This document shows positions 1-8,004 of a DNA stretch of 64,000 bases, piece by piece. The first letter of the stretch is position 1. Every line of letters starts with the position of its first letter. The stretch is from Thermogemmatispora sp042408965 (GTDB taxonomy: Bacteria > Chloroflexota > Ktedonobacteria > Ktedonobacterales > Ktedonobacteraceae), in contig JBHOQN010000046.1 of assembly GCA_042408965.1 (NCBI GenBank), positions 1-64,000 on the forward strand, written 5' to 3'. The position numbers and the translations under genes were made by a program. Below the pieces are notes generated by a model that saw nothing but the letters and a program-made list of their open reading frames with translations, did not search any database and was not told the origin of the DNA.

Positions 1-141
<141 letters not shown>

Positions 142-154
142 GCGGAGGAGAATT

Positions 155-472
155 ATGGCAACTGGAGCCAAGCAGCGCATCCGCATTCGCCTGAAGGCCT
201 ACGACCATCGCATTCTCGATCAGTCGGCCATGCAGATCGTCGATACGGCGCAGCAGACGGGCGCCAGAGTCTCTGGTCCCGTGCCCCTGCCCACCGAGAT
301 TCAGAAGTTCACGGTCATCCGCTCGCCCTTCATCGATAAGGATTCGCGTGAGCAGTTTGAGATTCGGACCCATAAGCGCCTGATTGATATTGTTGACCCG
401 ACGAATAAGACGGTCGAGGCCCTGACTCGTTTGAATCTGCCCGCAGGCGTAGACATAGAAATCAAGCTGTAG
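155..472 (+). CDS. rpsJ: 30S ribosomal protein S10
   Basis: A 105-residue S10, the usual family length, that binds the 3' domain of 16S rRNA in the head of the small subunit and can double as NusE in antitermination. Recognisable stretches are KQRIRIRLKAYDHRILDQSA near the N-terminus and the SPFIDKDSREQFEIRTHKR segment, followed by LIDIVDPTNKTVEAL. The ATG follows a clear AGCGGAGGAG ribosome binding site. It is the first gene of the S10 cluster. About 168 bp without a gene separate it from the rplC start chosen here. Confidence 0.98.
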   Translation: MATGAKQRIRIRLKAYDHRILDQSAMQIVDTAQQTGARVSGPVPLPTEIQKFTVIRSPFIDKDSREQFEIRTHKRLIDIVDPTNKTVEALTRLNLPAGVDIEIKL

Positions 473-640
473 GCCGATAGCATAGGCATGGCAGCGCGAG
501 ACGCTGCGCGCCTGGCGCCAGAGCAGGCGCGGTGCAGAGCGAGGCTGGTGAACGTCCAGCTCCGCGCCGCGCCATGCATTGCAGCCGGGCGGGAGCGCTG
601 GCTCTGCCTCCCTCTATCCCTGCAGAGGAGAGAAGAGAAT

Positions 641-1468
641 ATGCTCAGTGGATTGTTGGGCAGGAAAGTTGGCATGACGCAGGTGTTTGGGCCAGATGGC
701 AACGTCATTCCGGTCACAGTCATCGAGGCTGGCCCATGCATCGTCACTCAGATAAAGACGACTGCCCGTGATGGCTATGAAGCTGTACAGATCGGCTTTG
801 AGCCGATCTCCTTGAAGCACGCAACGCGCCCGCTGCTGGGGCATCTGGGCCACAGTCTGCCTCTGCTGAGGGCGCAGCGCCGCCGCCTGCAGAAGTATCA
901 GCAGGAGCAGCGTGCCAGAGGCAAGGCTCAGGAAGAAGGCGGCGAGACGGCAAAGGCGGACGTGGCAACCAGGGGCGCGAAGCCAGATAAACAGATTCAA
1001 AAGCTACTGAAAGTGCAGGAAAACCGTCAGCGCCGTCCGGGCCCGGAGCTGGGACCCTTCAGGGTCCTGCGCGAGGTCGGGCTGGCGGAGGGCGCCTCCC
1101 TGGACGGGCTGGCGCTCGGAGCGCGCTTTGACGTGAGCCTGTTCAAAGTTGGTGAAGCAGTCGATGTGATTGGCACCTCCAAAGGAAAAGGCTTCCAGGG
1201 TGGCGTCAAGCGCCACGGCTTTGGCGGAGGTCCCAAAACGCATGGCCAGTCAGATCGCCATCGTGCGCCAGGCTCGATTGGCTCCGGCACGACGCCAGGA
1301 CGTGTCCAGAAAGGTCGGCGTATGGCCGGCCGGATGGGCCACGAGCGCGTGACGATCAAGAGCCTGCGCGTCATTCAGGCTGACCCCGAGCGCAATTTGC
1401 TCCTGGTCAAAGGCTCGGTTCCTGGTGCTAACGGCGGCCTGCTCATGATTAGGAAGCAGAAGAGGTAA
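641..1468 (+). CDS. rplC: 50S ribosomal protein L3 with a large internal insertion
   Basis: L3 binds near the 3' end of 23S rRNA and reaches toward the peptidyl transferase centre. The ATG at 641 follows GAGGAGAGAAGAG and gives the family start MLSGLLGRKVGMTQVF; an in-frame upstream extension to 488 has no similarity and is rejected. Residues 1-70 and about 135-275 are normal L3, including GTSKGKGFQGGVKRHGFGGG and the central loop. Between them, residues about 71-134 are a charged Gln/Arg/Lys-rich insertion, bringing the protein to 275 residues against about 205-215 for the family. The reading frame stays open through it, so it is not a frameshift artefact. L4 follows 5 bp later. Confidence 0.95.
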   Translation: MLSGLLGRKVGMTQVFGPDGNVIPVTVIEAGPCIVTQIKTTARDGYEAVQIGFEPISLKHATRPLLGHLGHSLPLLRAQRRRLQKYQQEQRARGKAQEEGGETAKADVATRGAKPDKQIQKLLKVQENRQRRPGPELGPFRVLREVGLAEGASLDGLALGARFDVSLFKVGEAVDVIGTSKGKGFQGGVKRHGFGGGPKTHGQSDRHRAPGSIGSGTTPGRVQKGRRMAGRMGHERVTIKSLRVIQADPERNLLLVKGSVPGANGGLLMIRKQKR

Positions 1469-1473
1469 CCGCG

Positions 1474-2229
1474 ATGCCCTCGACTACAATATATAACATG
1501 GCCGGAGAGGCCGTCGGTCAGCTCGAACTCGACGAGCAGGTATTCGGGATCACCCCGCACATGGCGGTGCTGCACCAGGTGGTGACCGCCCAGCTGGTGA
1601 ACCGTCGCCAGGGCACAGTCTCGACCAAGACGCGCGCCGAGGTCTCCGGGGGCAACAAAAAGCCGTACAGGCAGAAAGGCACAGGACGGGCACGTCAGGG
1701 AAGCGTGCGTGCCCCACAGTTCCGCCACGGCGGCGTCGTATTTGGTCCCCGGCCGCGGGTCTATCACCACGATGTGCCGCGCAAGATGCGGCGCCTGGCG
1801 ATCCGTTCAGCGCTCTCGGACAAGGCGGCCAACGAGCGCCTGATCGTGGTCGACCGGCTGCAGCTCGAGAAGCCGCGCACAAAGGCCATCCTGGAACTGT
1901 TCGACAGGCTGCCCGTGGATGGCAAGCGCATTCTGATGATGTTGCCCTGGCGCGATGAGAACGTCCTGCTCTCGGCGCGCAATATTCCCGGCGCCAAGGT
2001 GCAGCATGTGTCCTCGATTAACGTCATCGAGCTGCTGAAGCACGACAGCGTCATTATGCCAGTATCGACCGTGCGCTGGCTGGAATACGTCTTTGGCGAG
2101 GGACTGAGTGCTGAAGAGGCCAGCAAGCGTATCGCCGAGGCCGAAGCTGAGGCTCAGGCCAGCGAGCCGGAGGAGGCGCTGGAGGCCGCAGCCGGCAGCG
2201 AAGAAGAAGCCAGCGGCGAGGAGGAATAA
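1474..2229 (+). CDS. rplD: 50S ribosomal protein L4
   Basis: L4 lines the peptide exit tunnel; in some bacteria it also represses the S10 operon. The loop motif GGNKKPYRQKGTGRARQGS and the FGPRPRVYHHDVPRKMRRLA segment are intact. At 251 residues it is about 40 longer than usual because of an Ala/Glu-rich acidic tail from about residue 210 onward. The gene starts 5 bp after rplC and ends 3 bp before rplW. An acidic tail on an otherwise basic ribosomal protein fits the tail-rich style of this cluster. Confidence 0.96.
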   Translation: MPSTTIYNMAGEAVGQLELDEQVFGITPHMAVLHQVVTAQLVNRRQGTVSTKTRAEVSGGNKKPYRQKGTGRARQGSVRAPQFRHGGVVFGPRPRVYHHDVPRKMRRLAIRSALSDKAANERLIVVDRLQLEKPRTKAILELFDRLPVDGKRILMMLPWRDENVLLSARNIPGAKVQHVSSINVIELLKHDSVIMPVSTVRWLEYVFGEGLSAEEASKRIAEAEAEAQASEPEEALEAAAGSEEEASGEEE

Positions 2230-2232
2230 GCC

Positions 2233-2532
2233 GTGGAGATTACCGAGGTCCTGCGTCACGGAATCATCACCGAGAAGTCCGTGAGGCTACAGGAGAAGTA
2301 CAACAGGTATACCTTCAAGGTAGCGCCGGAGGCGACCAGGATCGATGTGCGCCATGCGGTCGAGGCGCTCTTCAATGTGAAGGTCGTCAAAGTCAACATC
2401 ATCAATGTGCCCGGAAAGAAGCGTATGCTCCGGCGCAAGCGTGGAGCGCCGCGCCTCGTTGAGAGCCGCCGCTGGAAGAAGGCCATTGTTACCATTCAGG
2501 AAGGCCAGTCGATTGAGGCGTTGAAGGCGTAA
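2233..2532 (+). CDS. rplW: 50S ribosomal protein L23
   Basis: A 99-residue L23, normal length, which sits at the tunnel exit and docks SRP and trigger factor. It starts with GTG at 2233, 3 bp after the rplD stop, with the Shine-Dalgarno inside the rplD end (GCGAGGAGGAA). VLRHGIITEKSVRLQEKYNR and YTFKVAPEATRIDVRHAVE are the diagnostic N-terminal segments, followed by the basic loop PGKKRMLRRKRGAPR. Confidence 0.96.
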   Translation: MEITEVLRHGIITEKSVRLQEKYNRYTFKVAPEATRIDVRHAVEALFNVKVVKVNIINVPGKKRMLRRKRGAPRLVESRRWKKAIVTIQEGQSIEALKA

Positions 2533-2542
2533 GGGGTAAACG

Positions 2543-3376
2543 ATGCCAATAAGACAGTATAAGCCAACATCTCCCGGCCGGCGCGGTATGACGGTTTCGA
2601 CCTTTGAAGAGATTACCAAGACCAGGCCTGAGAAATCGCTGACGAAGCCGCTCAAGAAGCATGCCGGGCGCAACAATCAGGGACGCATCACCACCCGCCA
2701 TCGAGGCGGTGGTGCCAAGCGGGCGTACCGCATTATCGATTTCAAGCGCAACAAGCTGGGTGTTCCGGCCAGAGTGGCGGCGATCGAGTACGATCCCAAC
2801 CGCTCGGCGCGCATCGCCCTGCTTCACTATCGCGACGGTGAGAAGCGTTACATTCTGGCGCCGCTCGGCCTGAAGGTCGGCGACTATGTGGTGGCAGGGC
2901 CCGAGGCCGACATCAGGCCAGGGAATGCCCTGCCGCTGAAGAACATTCCGGCAGGCACCACCATTCACAACATCGAGCTGGAGCCAGGCCGCGGCGGGCA
3001 ACTGGTGCGCAGCGCCGGCGTGGGAGCCCAGTTGATGGCCAAGGAGGGGGACTATGCCCTCATCCGCCTGCCTTCGGGCGAGTTGCGCAACGTGCACCTG
3101 CGCTGCATGGCCACCGTTGGCCAGGTGGGCAACACCGATCATGAGAACATCACGATCGGCAAGGCCGGGCGCTCACGCCATCTCGGCCGGCGCCCTGCGG
3201 TGCGAGGCGCAGCCATGAACCCGCGCGACCATCCTCACGGCGGCGGTGAGGGGCGGGCCCCCCGCGGCGGCCAGCCGCAGACCCCCTGGGGCAAGTCTGC
3301 TCTGGGACGCAAGACGCGGCGCAACAAGCGCACTGATCGCTTCATTGTCCGGCGTCGCAATGCCGGTAGGAGGTAG
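2543..3376 (+). CDS. rplB: 50S ribosomal protein L2
   Basis: A 277-residue L2, normal length; it joins the subunits and supports peptidyl transferase. The start MPIRQYKPTSPGRRGMT and the C-terminal loop PRDHPHGGGEGRAPRG are diagnostic, and the latter holds the conserved histidine linked to activity. The ATG follows AAGGGGTAAACG, 10 bp downstream of rplW. rpsS follows after 5 bp. Confidence 0.97.
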   Translation: MPIRQYKPTSPGRRGMTVSTFEEITKTRPEKSLTKPLKKHAGRNNQGRITTRHRGGGAKRAYRIIDFKRNKLGVPARVAAIEYDPNRSARIALLHYRDGEKRYILAPLGLKVGDYVVAGPEADIRPGNALPLKNIPAGTTIHNIELEPGRGGQLVRSAGVGAQLMAKEGDYALIRLPSGELRNVHLRCMATVGQVGNTDHENITIGKAGRSRHLGRRPAVRGAAMNPRDHPHGGGEGRAPRGGQPQTPWGKSALGRKTRRNKRTDRFIVRRRNAGRR

Positions 3377-3381
3377 GAAGG

Positions 3382-3669
3382 ATGTCGCGCTCGACAAAAA
3401 AGGGACCCTATATTCATGAGTCACTCAGGAAGAAGATCCTGGCCATGCGGCGCAGCGGCGACCGCCGTCTGATCAAAACCTGGTCGCGCGCCTCGACGAT
3501 CTTCCCTGAGATGGTCGGTCTGACTATCGGTGTGCACAACGGAAAAACCCACGTGCCGATCTATATCACCGAGAACATGGTGGGTCATAAACTGGGCGAG
3601 TTTGCCCCCACACGGCACTTCCGTGGGCATGCGGGCGGCAAGAGCGAGCGGACCACCTCGGTCCGTTGA
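3382..3669 (+). CDS. rpsS: 30S ribosomal protein S19
   Basis: A 95-residue S19, normal length, which forms the head complex with S13 near the A and P sites. MSRSTKKGPYIHESLRKKI and GLTIGVHNGKTHVPIYI followed by MVGHKLGEFAPTRHFRGH are the family signatures. The start follows GGTAGGAGGTAGGAAGG, only 5 bp after rplB. Confidence 0.97.
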   Translation: MSRSTKKGPYIHESLRKKILAMRRSGDRRLIKTWSRASTIFPEMVGLTIGVHNGKTHVPIYITENMVGHKLGEFAPTRHFRGHAGGKSERTTSVR

Positions 3670-3718
3670 CGCCGACCGCGCTCGCGCAAGCCGGGGGCCA
3701 TGCCTACTGGAGTAGAAG

Positions 3719-4069
3719 ATGCAAGTCAGGGCTATTGCAAGGAATATCGACATTTCGCCGCGGAAGATGCGCCTGGTCACGGATGCTGTCAAGGGGCTGC
3801 GCGTGAACGAGGCGCTGCCGATCCTCGACTTCCTGCCCAACGGCGGGGCGAGGCCGGTCAAGAAAGTCATTCAGTCGGCGGCGGCCAATGCTGAAAACAA
3901 CTATAACCTCGATCCCGACCAGCTCTACATACTCAACATTGTGACGGACGAGGGGCGGCGTATTCGGCGTTTCAAGCCGCGCTCGCACGGTCGCCTGGCG
4001 CGCTTCGTGCGTCGCTACTGCCATGTCACCGTCATTGTTTCGGATGATCGAGCCGACGTGGGACGTTAG
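3719..4069 (+). CDS. rplV: 50S ribosomal protein L22
   Basis: A 116-residue L22 whose beta-hairpin lines the exit tunnel. RAIARNIDISPRKMRLVTDA matches the family N-terminus, and the hairpin lies around NIVTDEGRRIRRFKPRSHGR. The length is normal. It lies 49 bp after rpsS with a GGAGTAGAAG ribosome binding site, and rpsC follows at 4101. Confidence 0.96.
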   Translation: MQVRAIARNIDISPRKMRLVTDAVKGLRVNEALPILDFLPNGGARPVKKVIQSAAANAENNYNLDPDQLYILNIVTDEGRRIRRFKPRSHGRLARFVRRYCHVTVIVSDDRADVGR

Positions 4070-4100
4070 CAAGCGAGTCGAGTGAAGGAGGAGCACGCTT

Positions 4101-5258
4101 TTGGGACAGAAGGTTCATCCCACAGGTTTCAGGCTCGGCATCGTCAAGACCTGGCTCTCTCGCTGGTATGCTGAGCGTGATTACAAAGACATTCTCGCGG
4201 AGGACATGCTCATCCGCGCCATGATCAATCGTGAGCTGGCGAACGCCGCGGTCTCGCGGATCGAGATCGAGCGTGCGGCGGCGACGCAGGTGTCGGTGAC
4301 CATTCATACGGCCAAGCCAGGCGTGGGGATCGGCAAGAGTGGCGAGAAGGTGGACCGCCTGCGCGCCTTGCTGGAGTCGAAGATCAGCAAGCGTGTCCGT
4401 CTGAACATCGTGGAGATTCGTCAGCCGGAGCTGGATGCCTATCTGGTCGGGCGTACGATCGCCGAGCAGTTGGAGAAGCGCGTCTCATTCAGACGTGCCA
4501 TGAAGCAGGCCGTGCAGAAGGCCATGCGTGCCAACGCCAGGGGGGTCAAGATCATCGTCAGTGGCCGCCTGGGTGGGGCCGAGATTGCCCGCAGCGAGAA
4601 AGAGGTGGAGGGCAAGGTTCCGCTGCACACGCTGCGCGCTGACATCGACTATGGTCAGACCGAGGCGCACACGACCTTTGGTGTGATCGGCATCAGAGTC
4701 TGGATTTATAAGGGTGATATTCTCCCTGGAAAGCGCCGTGAAGGCCCTGAGGGGCAGGAGGGGTCTCCCCAGCCAGTCCTGGTCCCGCGGGAGGCTGGCG
4801 AGCGTGGCGAGCGGCGGGGACCAGATCGCCGCGATCGTGAGCGCCGTGGAGACCGTAGTGGCCGTCCGCGAGGGGACCAGCGAGGGGACCAGCGAGGAGA
4901 CCAGGGTCGTCCGCCGCGGTCACCCAGAGGAGAGCAGGGCCAGGGCGCCGCGCCGGCCCAGGGTGGGGAGCGCGGGGAGCGTGGGGAGCGCGGTCAGCGT
5001 CCCCGTGGCGAACGTGACCAGCAGGGCGGTCAGGGTCAGGGTCGTCCGCTGCGGTCATCACGGCTGCCACGTCAGCCCAGAGGTGAACAGGGGCAGCAGC
5101 AGGGCCAGGGTCGTCCGCCGCGGGGTGAGGCTCAGGCGAGCAGCAGCGCTCCGTCTGAGCAGTCCCAGCCCCAGCCCTCAGAGCAGGCTCGCACCAGCAC
5201 GCCGCCGCCTCCGGCTCCTGAGAACAACTCTGGCCAGCCGTCTGGCAGCCAGGAGTAG
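4101..5258 (+). CDS. rpsC: 30S ribosomal protein S3 with long Arg/Gly/Gln-rich tail
   Basis: S3 forms the mRNA entry channel. Residues 1 to about 211 are normal: MGQKVHPTGFRLGI, the KH domain with KPGVGIGKSGEKVDRLR, and a C-terminal half ending around FGVIGIRVWIYKGDILPGK. The start codon is TTG at 4101 after GAAGGAGGAGC. From about residue 212 to 385 the protein continues as a low-complexity tail built of RGD, RGE, GQG and RPP blocks and ends in a Pro/Ser/Gln segment. Most S3 proteins end near residue 210-240, so the tail is exceptional. It is encoded by repetitive DNA (see 4869-4904). Function of the tail is unknown; RNA binding is a guess from the RG content. Confidence 0.95.
   Translation: MGQKVHPTGFRLGIVKTWLSRWYAERDYKDILAEDMLIRAMINRELANAAVSRIEIERAAATQVSVTIHTAKPGVGIGKSGEKVDRLRALLESKISKRVRLNIVEIRQPELDAYLVGRTIAEQLEKRVSFRRAMKQAVQKAMRANARGVKIIVSGRLGGAEIARSEKEVEGKVPLHTLRADIDYGQTEAHTTFGVIGIRVWIYKGDILPGKRREGPEGQEGSPQPVLVPREAGERGERRGPDRRDRERRGDRSGRPRGDQRGDQRGDQGRPPRSPRGEQGQGAAPAQGGERGERGERGQRPRGERDQQGGQGQGRPLRSSRLPRQPRGEQGQQQGQGRPPRGEAQASSSAPSEQSQPQPSEQARTSTPPPPAPENNSGQPSGSQE
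4869..4904 (+). repeat. Three tandem 12-bp units inside rpsC
   Basis: The unit CGAGGGGACCAG occurs at 4869-4880 and 4881-4892, and once more with one change (CGAGGAGACCAG) at 4893-4904. Each unit encodes RGDQ in frame. Looser copies of the same Arg/Gly/Gln coding pattern continue to about 5130. The tail looks expanded by slippage or unequal crossing over, which could make its length variable between strains. Confidence 0.9.
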
Positions 5259-5321
5259 ATCGGTCGGTGGGGCAGGGCAGGAGAGGACAGGGCACCCGTA
5301 TCATAGAGGAGTAACGCAGCC

Positions 5322-5753
5322 ATGTTACTGGCACCGACACGTCCTAAGTATCGCAAACAACATCGTGGTCGCCTCAAGGGCACCGCTCATCGTGGAAATA
5401 CGATTGCTTTCGGTGATTTTGGCTTGCAGGCGCAGGAGCCCTGCTGGCTGGAGGCCCGACAGATCGAGGCCGCGCGTATCGCCATGACCCGCTTCATGAA
5501 GCGCGGCGGCAAGGTCTGGATTCGGGTCTTCCCCGACAAGCCGGTGACTGCCAAGCCCGCTGAGACCCGCATGGGCAAAGGAAAGGGTGCGCTTGACCAC
5601 TGGGTAGCCGTGGTCAAGCCGGGACGCATCCTCTTCGAGATCGGCGGGGTTAGCGAGGAGATCGCCAGGGAGGCGGCGCGCCTGGCAAGCCATAAGTTGC
5701 CGATTGCCACGCGCTTTGTCAGTAAGGGGGAGGCCGAGCGTGCCGAAGCTTAG
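5322..5753 (+). CDS. rplP: 50S ribosomal protein L16
   Basis: A 143-residue L16, normal length, placed near the A-site tRNA elbow. MLLAPTRPKYRKQHRGRLKG, the GGKVWIRVFPDKPVTAKPAE segment and MGKGKGALDHWVAVVKPG are diagnostic. The ATG follows AGAGGAGTAACGCAGCC. Its 3' end overlaps the start of rpmC by 14 bp, suggesting translational coupling. Confidence 0.97.
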   Translation: MLLAPTRPKYRKQHRGRLKGTAHRGNTIAFGDFGLQAQEPCWLEARQIEAARIAMTRFMKRGGKVWIRVFPDKPVTAKPAETRMGKGKGALDHWVAVVKPGRILFEIGGVSEEIAREAARLASHKLPIATRFVSKGEAERAEA

Positions 5754-5949
5754 TGAACGTCGCAAACAGATCCGCGAGATGTCGTTGCAGGAAGCGCAAC
5801 GCGAACTGAAAGAGCTGCGCTCCAGGCTCTTCAACCTGCGCCTGCAGAAGCAGCGCGGCGAGGTGAAGAATACGCGCATCTTTGCTCAGACGCGCAAGGA
5901 TATCGCTCGCCTGCTCCATCATATCTCAGAGTTGGAGGCTGAGCGATGA
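5740..5949 (+). CDS. rpmC: 50S ribosomal protein L29
   Basis: L29 sits at the tunnel exit beside L23. The GTG at 5740 is chosen because it follows AAGGGGGAGGCC at the right distance and gives VPKLSERRKQIREMSLQEA, the family start; the frame is open further upstream without similarity. The result is 69 residues, normal length, with the conserved ELKELRSRLFNLRLQ. It overlaps rplP by 14 bp and rpsQ by 4 bp (ATGA). Confidence 0.94.
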   Translation: MPKLSERRKQIREMSLQEAQRELKELRSRLFNLRLQKQRGEVKNTRIFAQTRKDIARLLHHISELEAER

Positions 5950-6356
5950 CGCAGCAAGTCAGACAGGGTGGCGTCGCTGGAGCCCCGGCCGCGCCGCGCC
6001 GCACCCACCAGCAGAAGGTGGGGCTGGTGGTCAGCAACAAGATGGATAAGACCATCGTCGTCGCTGTCGAGCGGCTCAAGATGCACCCACTCTATAAAAA
6101 GACCTATAAGCAGACCAGACACTTCTATGCGCACGACGAAAAGAATGCCTGTCAGATCGGTGATACTGTCCGCATCGAGGAGTGCCGACCGCTGAGCAAG
6201 CTCAAGCGCTGGCGCCTGGTGGAGATCCTCAAGCGCGGCAGCGGCGTGACGCCGGTGGAGGAGGTGCTTGGGAAAGAGATCAGCAGCGAGCTCGAGCGCG
6301 TCCAGGGCCGTGAGCGATCGGAGGCAGGCGCCGGGGAGAAGGAGGGAGCCGAATGA
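5946..6356 (+). CDS. rpsQ: 30S ribosomal protein S17 with both ends extended
   Basis: S17 is an OB-fold assembly protein of the small-subunit body. The core runs from about residue 21 (QQKVGLVVSNKMDKTIVVAV) to about 100, with RHFYAHDEKNACQIGD and the RIEECRPLSKLKRWRLVEI segment. Some 20 extra residues precede it and about 36 Glu/Arg-rich residues follow, so the total is 136 against about 80-90 normally. ATGA overlaps link it to rpmC upstream and rplN downstream. Confidence 0.94.
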   Translation: MTQQVRQGGVAGAPAAPRRTHQQKVGLVVSNKMDKTIVVAVERLKMHPLYKKTYKQTRHFYAHDEKNACQIGDTVRIEECRPLSKLKRWRLVEILKRGSGVTPVEEVLGKEISSELERVQGRERSEAGAGEKEGAE

Positions 6357-6721
6357 TCCAGCCACAGACCCGTCTGAAGGTTGCAGATAACACAGGCGCC
6401 AAAGAGATCATGTGCATCCGCGTGCTCAGCGGTGCCAACAAGAGGTATGCCACCGTGGGGGATGTCATCAAGGCCAGTGTCAAGAGCGCCGCTCCCAACG
6501 GCCAGGTCAAGAAGGGAGAGGTGGTCAACGCCGTGGTGGTGCGCGTTGCCAAGGAGTATAGCCGCTCCGATGGCTCGCATATTCGCTTTGACGACAACGC
6601 CGCCGTGATCATCGGCGCCGGCAACAACCCGCGCGGTACCCGTATCTTTGGTCCGGTCGCCCGTGAATTGCGCGAGAGAAACTATCTTCGTATTCTTTCG
6701 CTGGCGCCTGAAGTGCTCTGA
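6353..6721 (+). CDS. rplN: 50S ribosomal protein L14
   Basis: A 122-residue L14, normal length, which contacts 16S helix 14 at the subunit interface. MIQPQTRLKVADNTGAKEIM, AVVVRVAKEYSRSDGSHIRF and GTRIFGPVARELRERNYLRI are the family signature. It starts inside the rpsQ stop (ATGA), so the two are probably translationally coupled. Confidence 0.97.
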   Translation: MIQPQTRLKVADNTGAKEIMCIRVLSGANKRYATVGDVIKASVKSAAPNGQVKKGEVVNAVVVRVAKEYSRSDGSHIRFDDNAAVIIGAGNNPRGTRIFGPVARELRERNYLRILSLAPEVL

Positions 6722-6735
6722 TAGCGAGGAAGAAG

Positions 6736-7125
6736 ATGGCAGTCAAACAGAAAGAGAAGAAGCCGCTGCACCTTGCCAAGATGAACATCAAGAAGGGCGA
6801 TACCGTGCTGATCATCACCGGGAAGGATCGCGGCAAGCAGGGGACAGTTTCGCGGGCGTTGCCACAGGTCAATAAAGTGATCGTTGAGGGTCTGAACATC
6901 GTCAAGAAGCATGTACACCCGCAAGGGCAGGTGCGCCAGGGTGGCATCATCGAGAAGGCGATGCCCATCCATGTCTCCAACACCATGCTGGTCTGTACCG
7001 AGTGCGGTCAGCCGACGCGCGTTGCGCATGAGCGTCGTCCGATGGGGGCCGATCAGAAAGTGCGCCCGGTGCGTGTGTGCAAGAAATGTGGCAAGGTTAT
7101 CGCTGATCGGACGAGGAGTACGTAG
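6736..7125 (+). CDS. rplX: 50S ribosomal protein L24 with C-terminal zinc ribbon
   Basis: L24 initiates large-subunit assembly. The KOW motif lies at about residues 19-45 (KKGDTVLIITGKDRGKQGTV), followed by VEGLNIVKKHVHP. The C-terminal half has two CxxC knuckles, CTEC and CKKC, about 34 residues apart, a likely zinc site also seen in some other L24 proteins. With 129 residues it is somewhat longer than the usual 100-110. The ATG follows AGCGAGGAAGAAG. Confidence 0.95.
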   Translation: MAVKQKEKKPLHLAKMNIKKGDTVLIITGKDRGKQGTVSRALPQVNKVIVEGLNIVKKHVHPQGQVRQGGIIEKAMPIHVSNTMLVCTECGQPTRVAHERRPMGADQKVRPVRVCKKCGKVIADRTRST

Positions 7126-7130
7126 AGATT

Positions 7131-7673
7131 ATGGCAGCACGCTTGAAGGAGAAATATCTGCAGGAAGTTGTGCCCGCTCTGCAGAAAGAGTTCAATTACA
7201 GGAATCCCATGCAGGTGCCGAAGATCCACAAGGTAGTGGTCAATATCGGCATGGGCGAGGCCATTCAGAATGCCAGGGCCATGGAGGCCGCCGTCAACGA
7301 TCTCTCGTTGATCACCGGCCAGCGCCCGGTCATCACCCGCGCCAGGCGCTCAGTGGCCTCGTTCAAGCTGCGCCAGGGCATGCAGATCGGCTGTATGGTG
7401 ACGTTGCGGGGCGAGCGCATGTATTACTTTCTCGATAAGCTCATGAATGTGGCCCTGCCGCGCCTGCGCGATTTCCAGGGGGTGTCCCCTGAGTCCTTTG
7501 ATGGGCGTGGAAACTATACGCTGGGGCTGCGCGAGCAGCTAGTCTTCCCCGAGATCGATTACGACAAGACCGACAAGGTGCGTGGCATGGAGGTGAGCAT
7601 CGTGACCACCGCACGCACGGATGAGGAAGGCCGGCGGTTGCTCAGCCTGCTGGGCATGCCTTTCAGGAGGTAG
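7131..7673 (+). CDS. rplE: 50S ribosomal protein L5
   Basis: A 180-residue L5, normal length; it anchors 5S rRNA in the central protuberance and touches P-site tRNA. PKIHKVVVNIGMGEAIQNAR, TGQRPVITRARRSVASFKLR and GRGNYTLGLREQLVFPEI are diagnostic. It lies 5 bp after rplX and 7 bp before rpsN. Confidence 0.97.
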   Translation: MAARLKEKYLQEVVPALQKEFNYRNPMQVPKIHKVVVNIGMGEAIQNARAMEAAVNDLSLITGQRPVITRARRSVASFKLRQGMQIGCMVTLRGERMYYFLDKLMNVALPRLRDFQGVSPESFDGRGNYTLGLREQLVFPEIDYDKTDKVRGMEVSIVTTARTDEEGRRLLSLLGMPFRR

Positions 7674-7680
7674 GAATAGC

Positions 7681-7866
7681 ATGGCGAAGATTTCAATGAT
7701 CGTGAAGGCTCAGCGTAAGCCCCGCTTCAGGGTGCGGCAGCACAACCGCTGTAAGGTCTGTGGGCGCCCGCGCGCCTACATGCGCAAGTTCAGCCTCTGC
7801 CGTATCTGTTTTCGTGAGCGGGCGTTGCGTGGTGAGCTACCCGGTGTTACAAAGTCAAGTTGGTAA
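7681..7866 (+). CDS. rpsN: 30S ribosomal protein S14, zinc-binding short form
   Basis: A 61-residue S14 of the short type. Two CxxC pairs, CKVC and CRIC, form the zinc site, and GRPRAYMRKFSLCRICFRER is typical. The ATG at 7681 follows TTCAGGAGGTAGGAATAGC; an in-frame extension upstream to 7621 overlaps rplE and is rejected. A 138-bp gap without a gene precedes rpsH. Confidence 0.96.
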   Translation: MAKISMIVKAQRKPRFRVRQHNRCKVCGRPRAYMRKFSLCRICFRERALRGELPGVTKSSW

Positions 7867-8004
7867 TCGATCACGCAGGTAGGTAGCGTGAAGGGGCGGG
7901 ATGGCGCCTGGCTCACGCCGCGTGTAACGGCAGCCGGATAGGCAGGCAGAGAGGCAGGTGCCCCGGCGTCGCTCTCGTTCTTTCGTGATCGTGGAGGTTG
8001 TACC

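Noticed and set aside
4869..5130. CRISPR-like repetition
   Set aside because: The repeats are 12-bp coding units in frame within rpsC without spacers.
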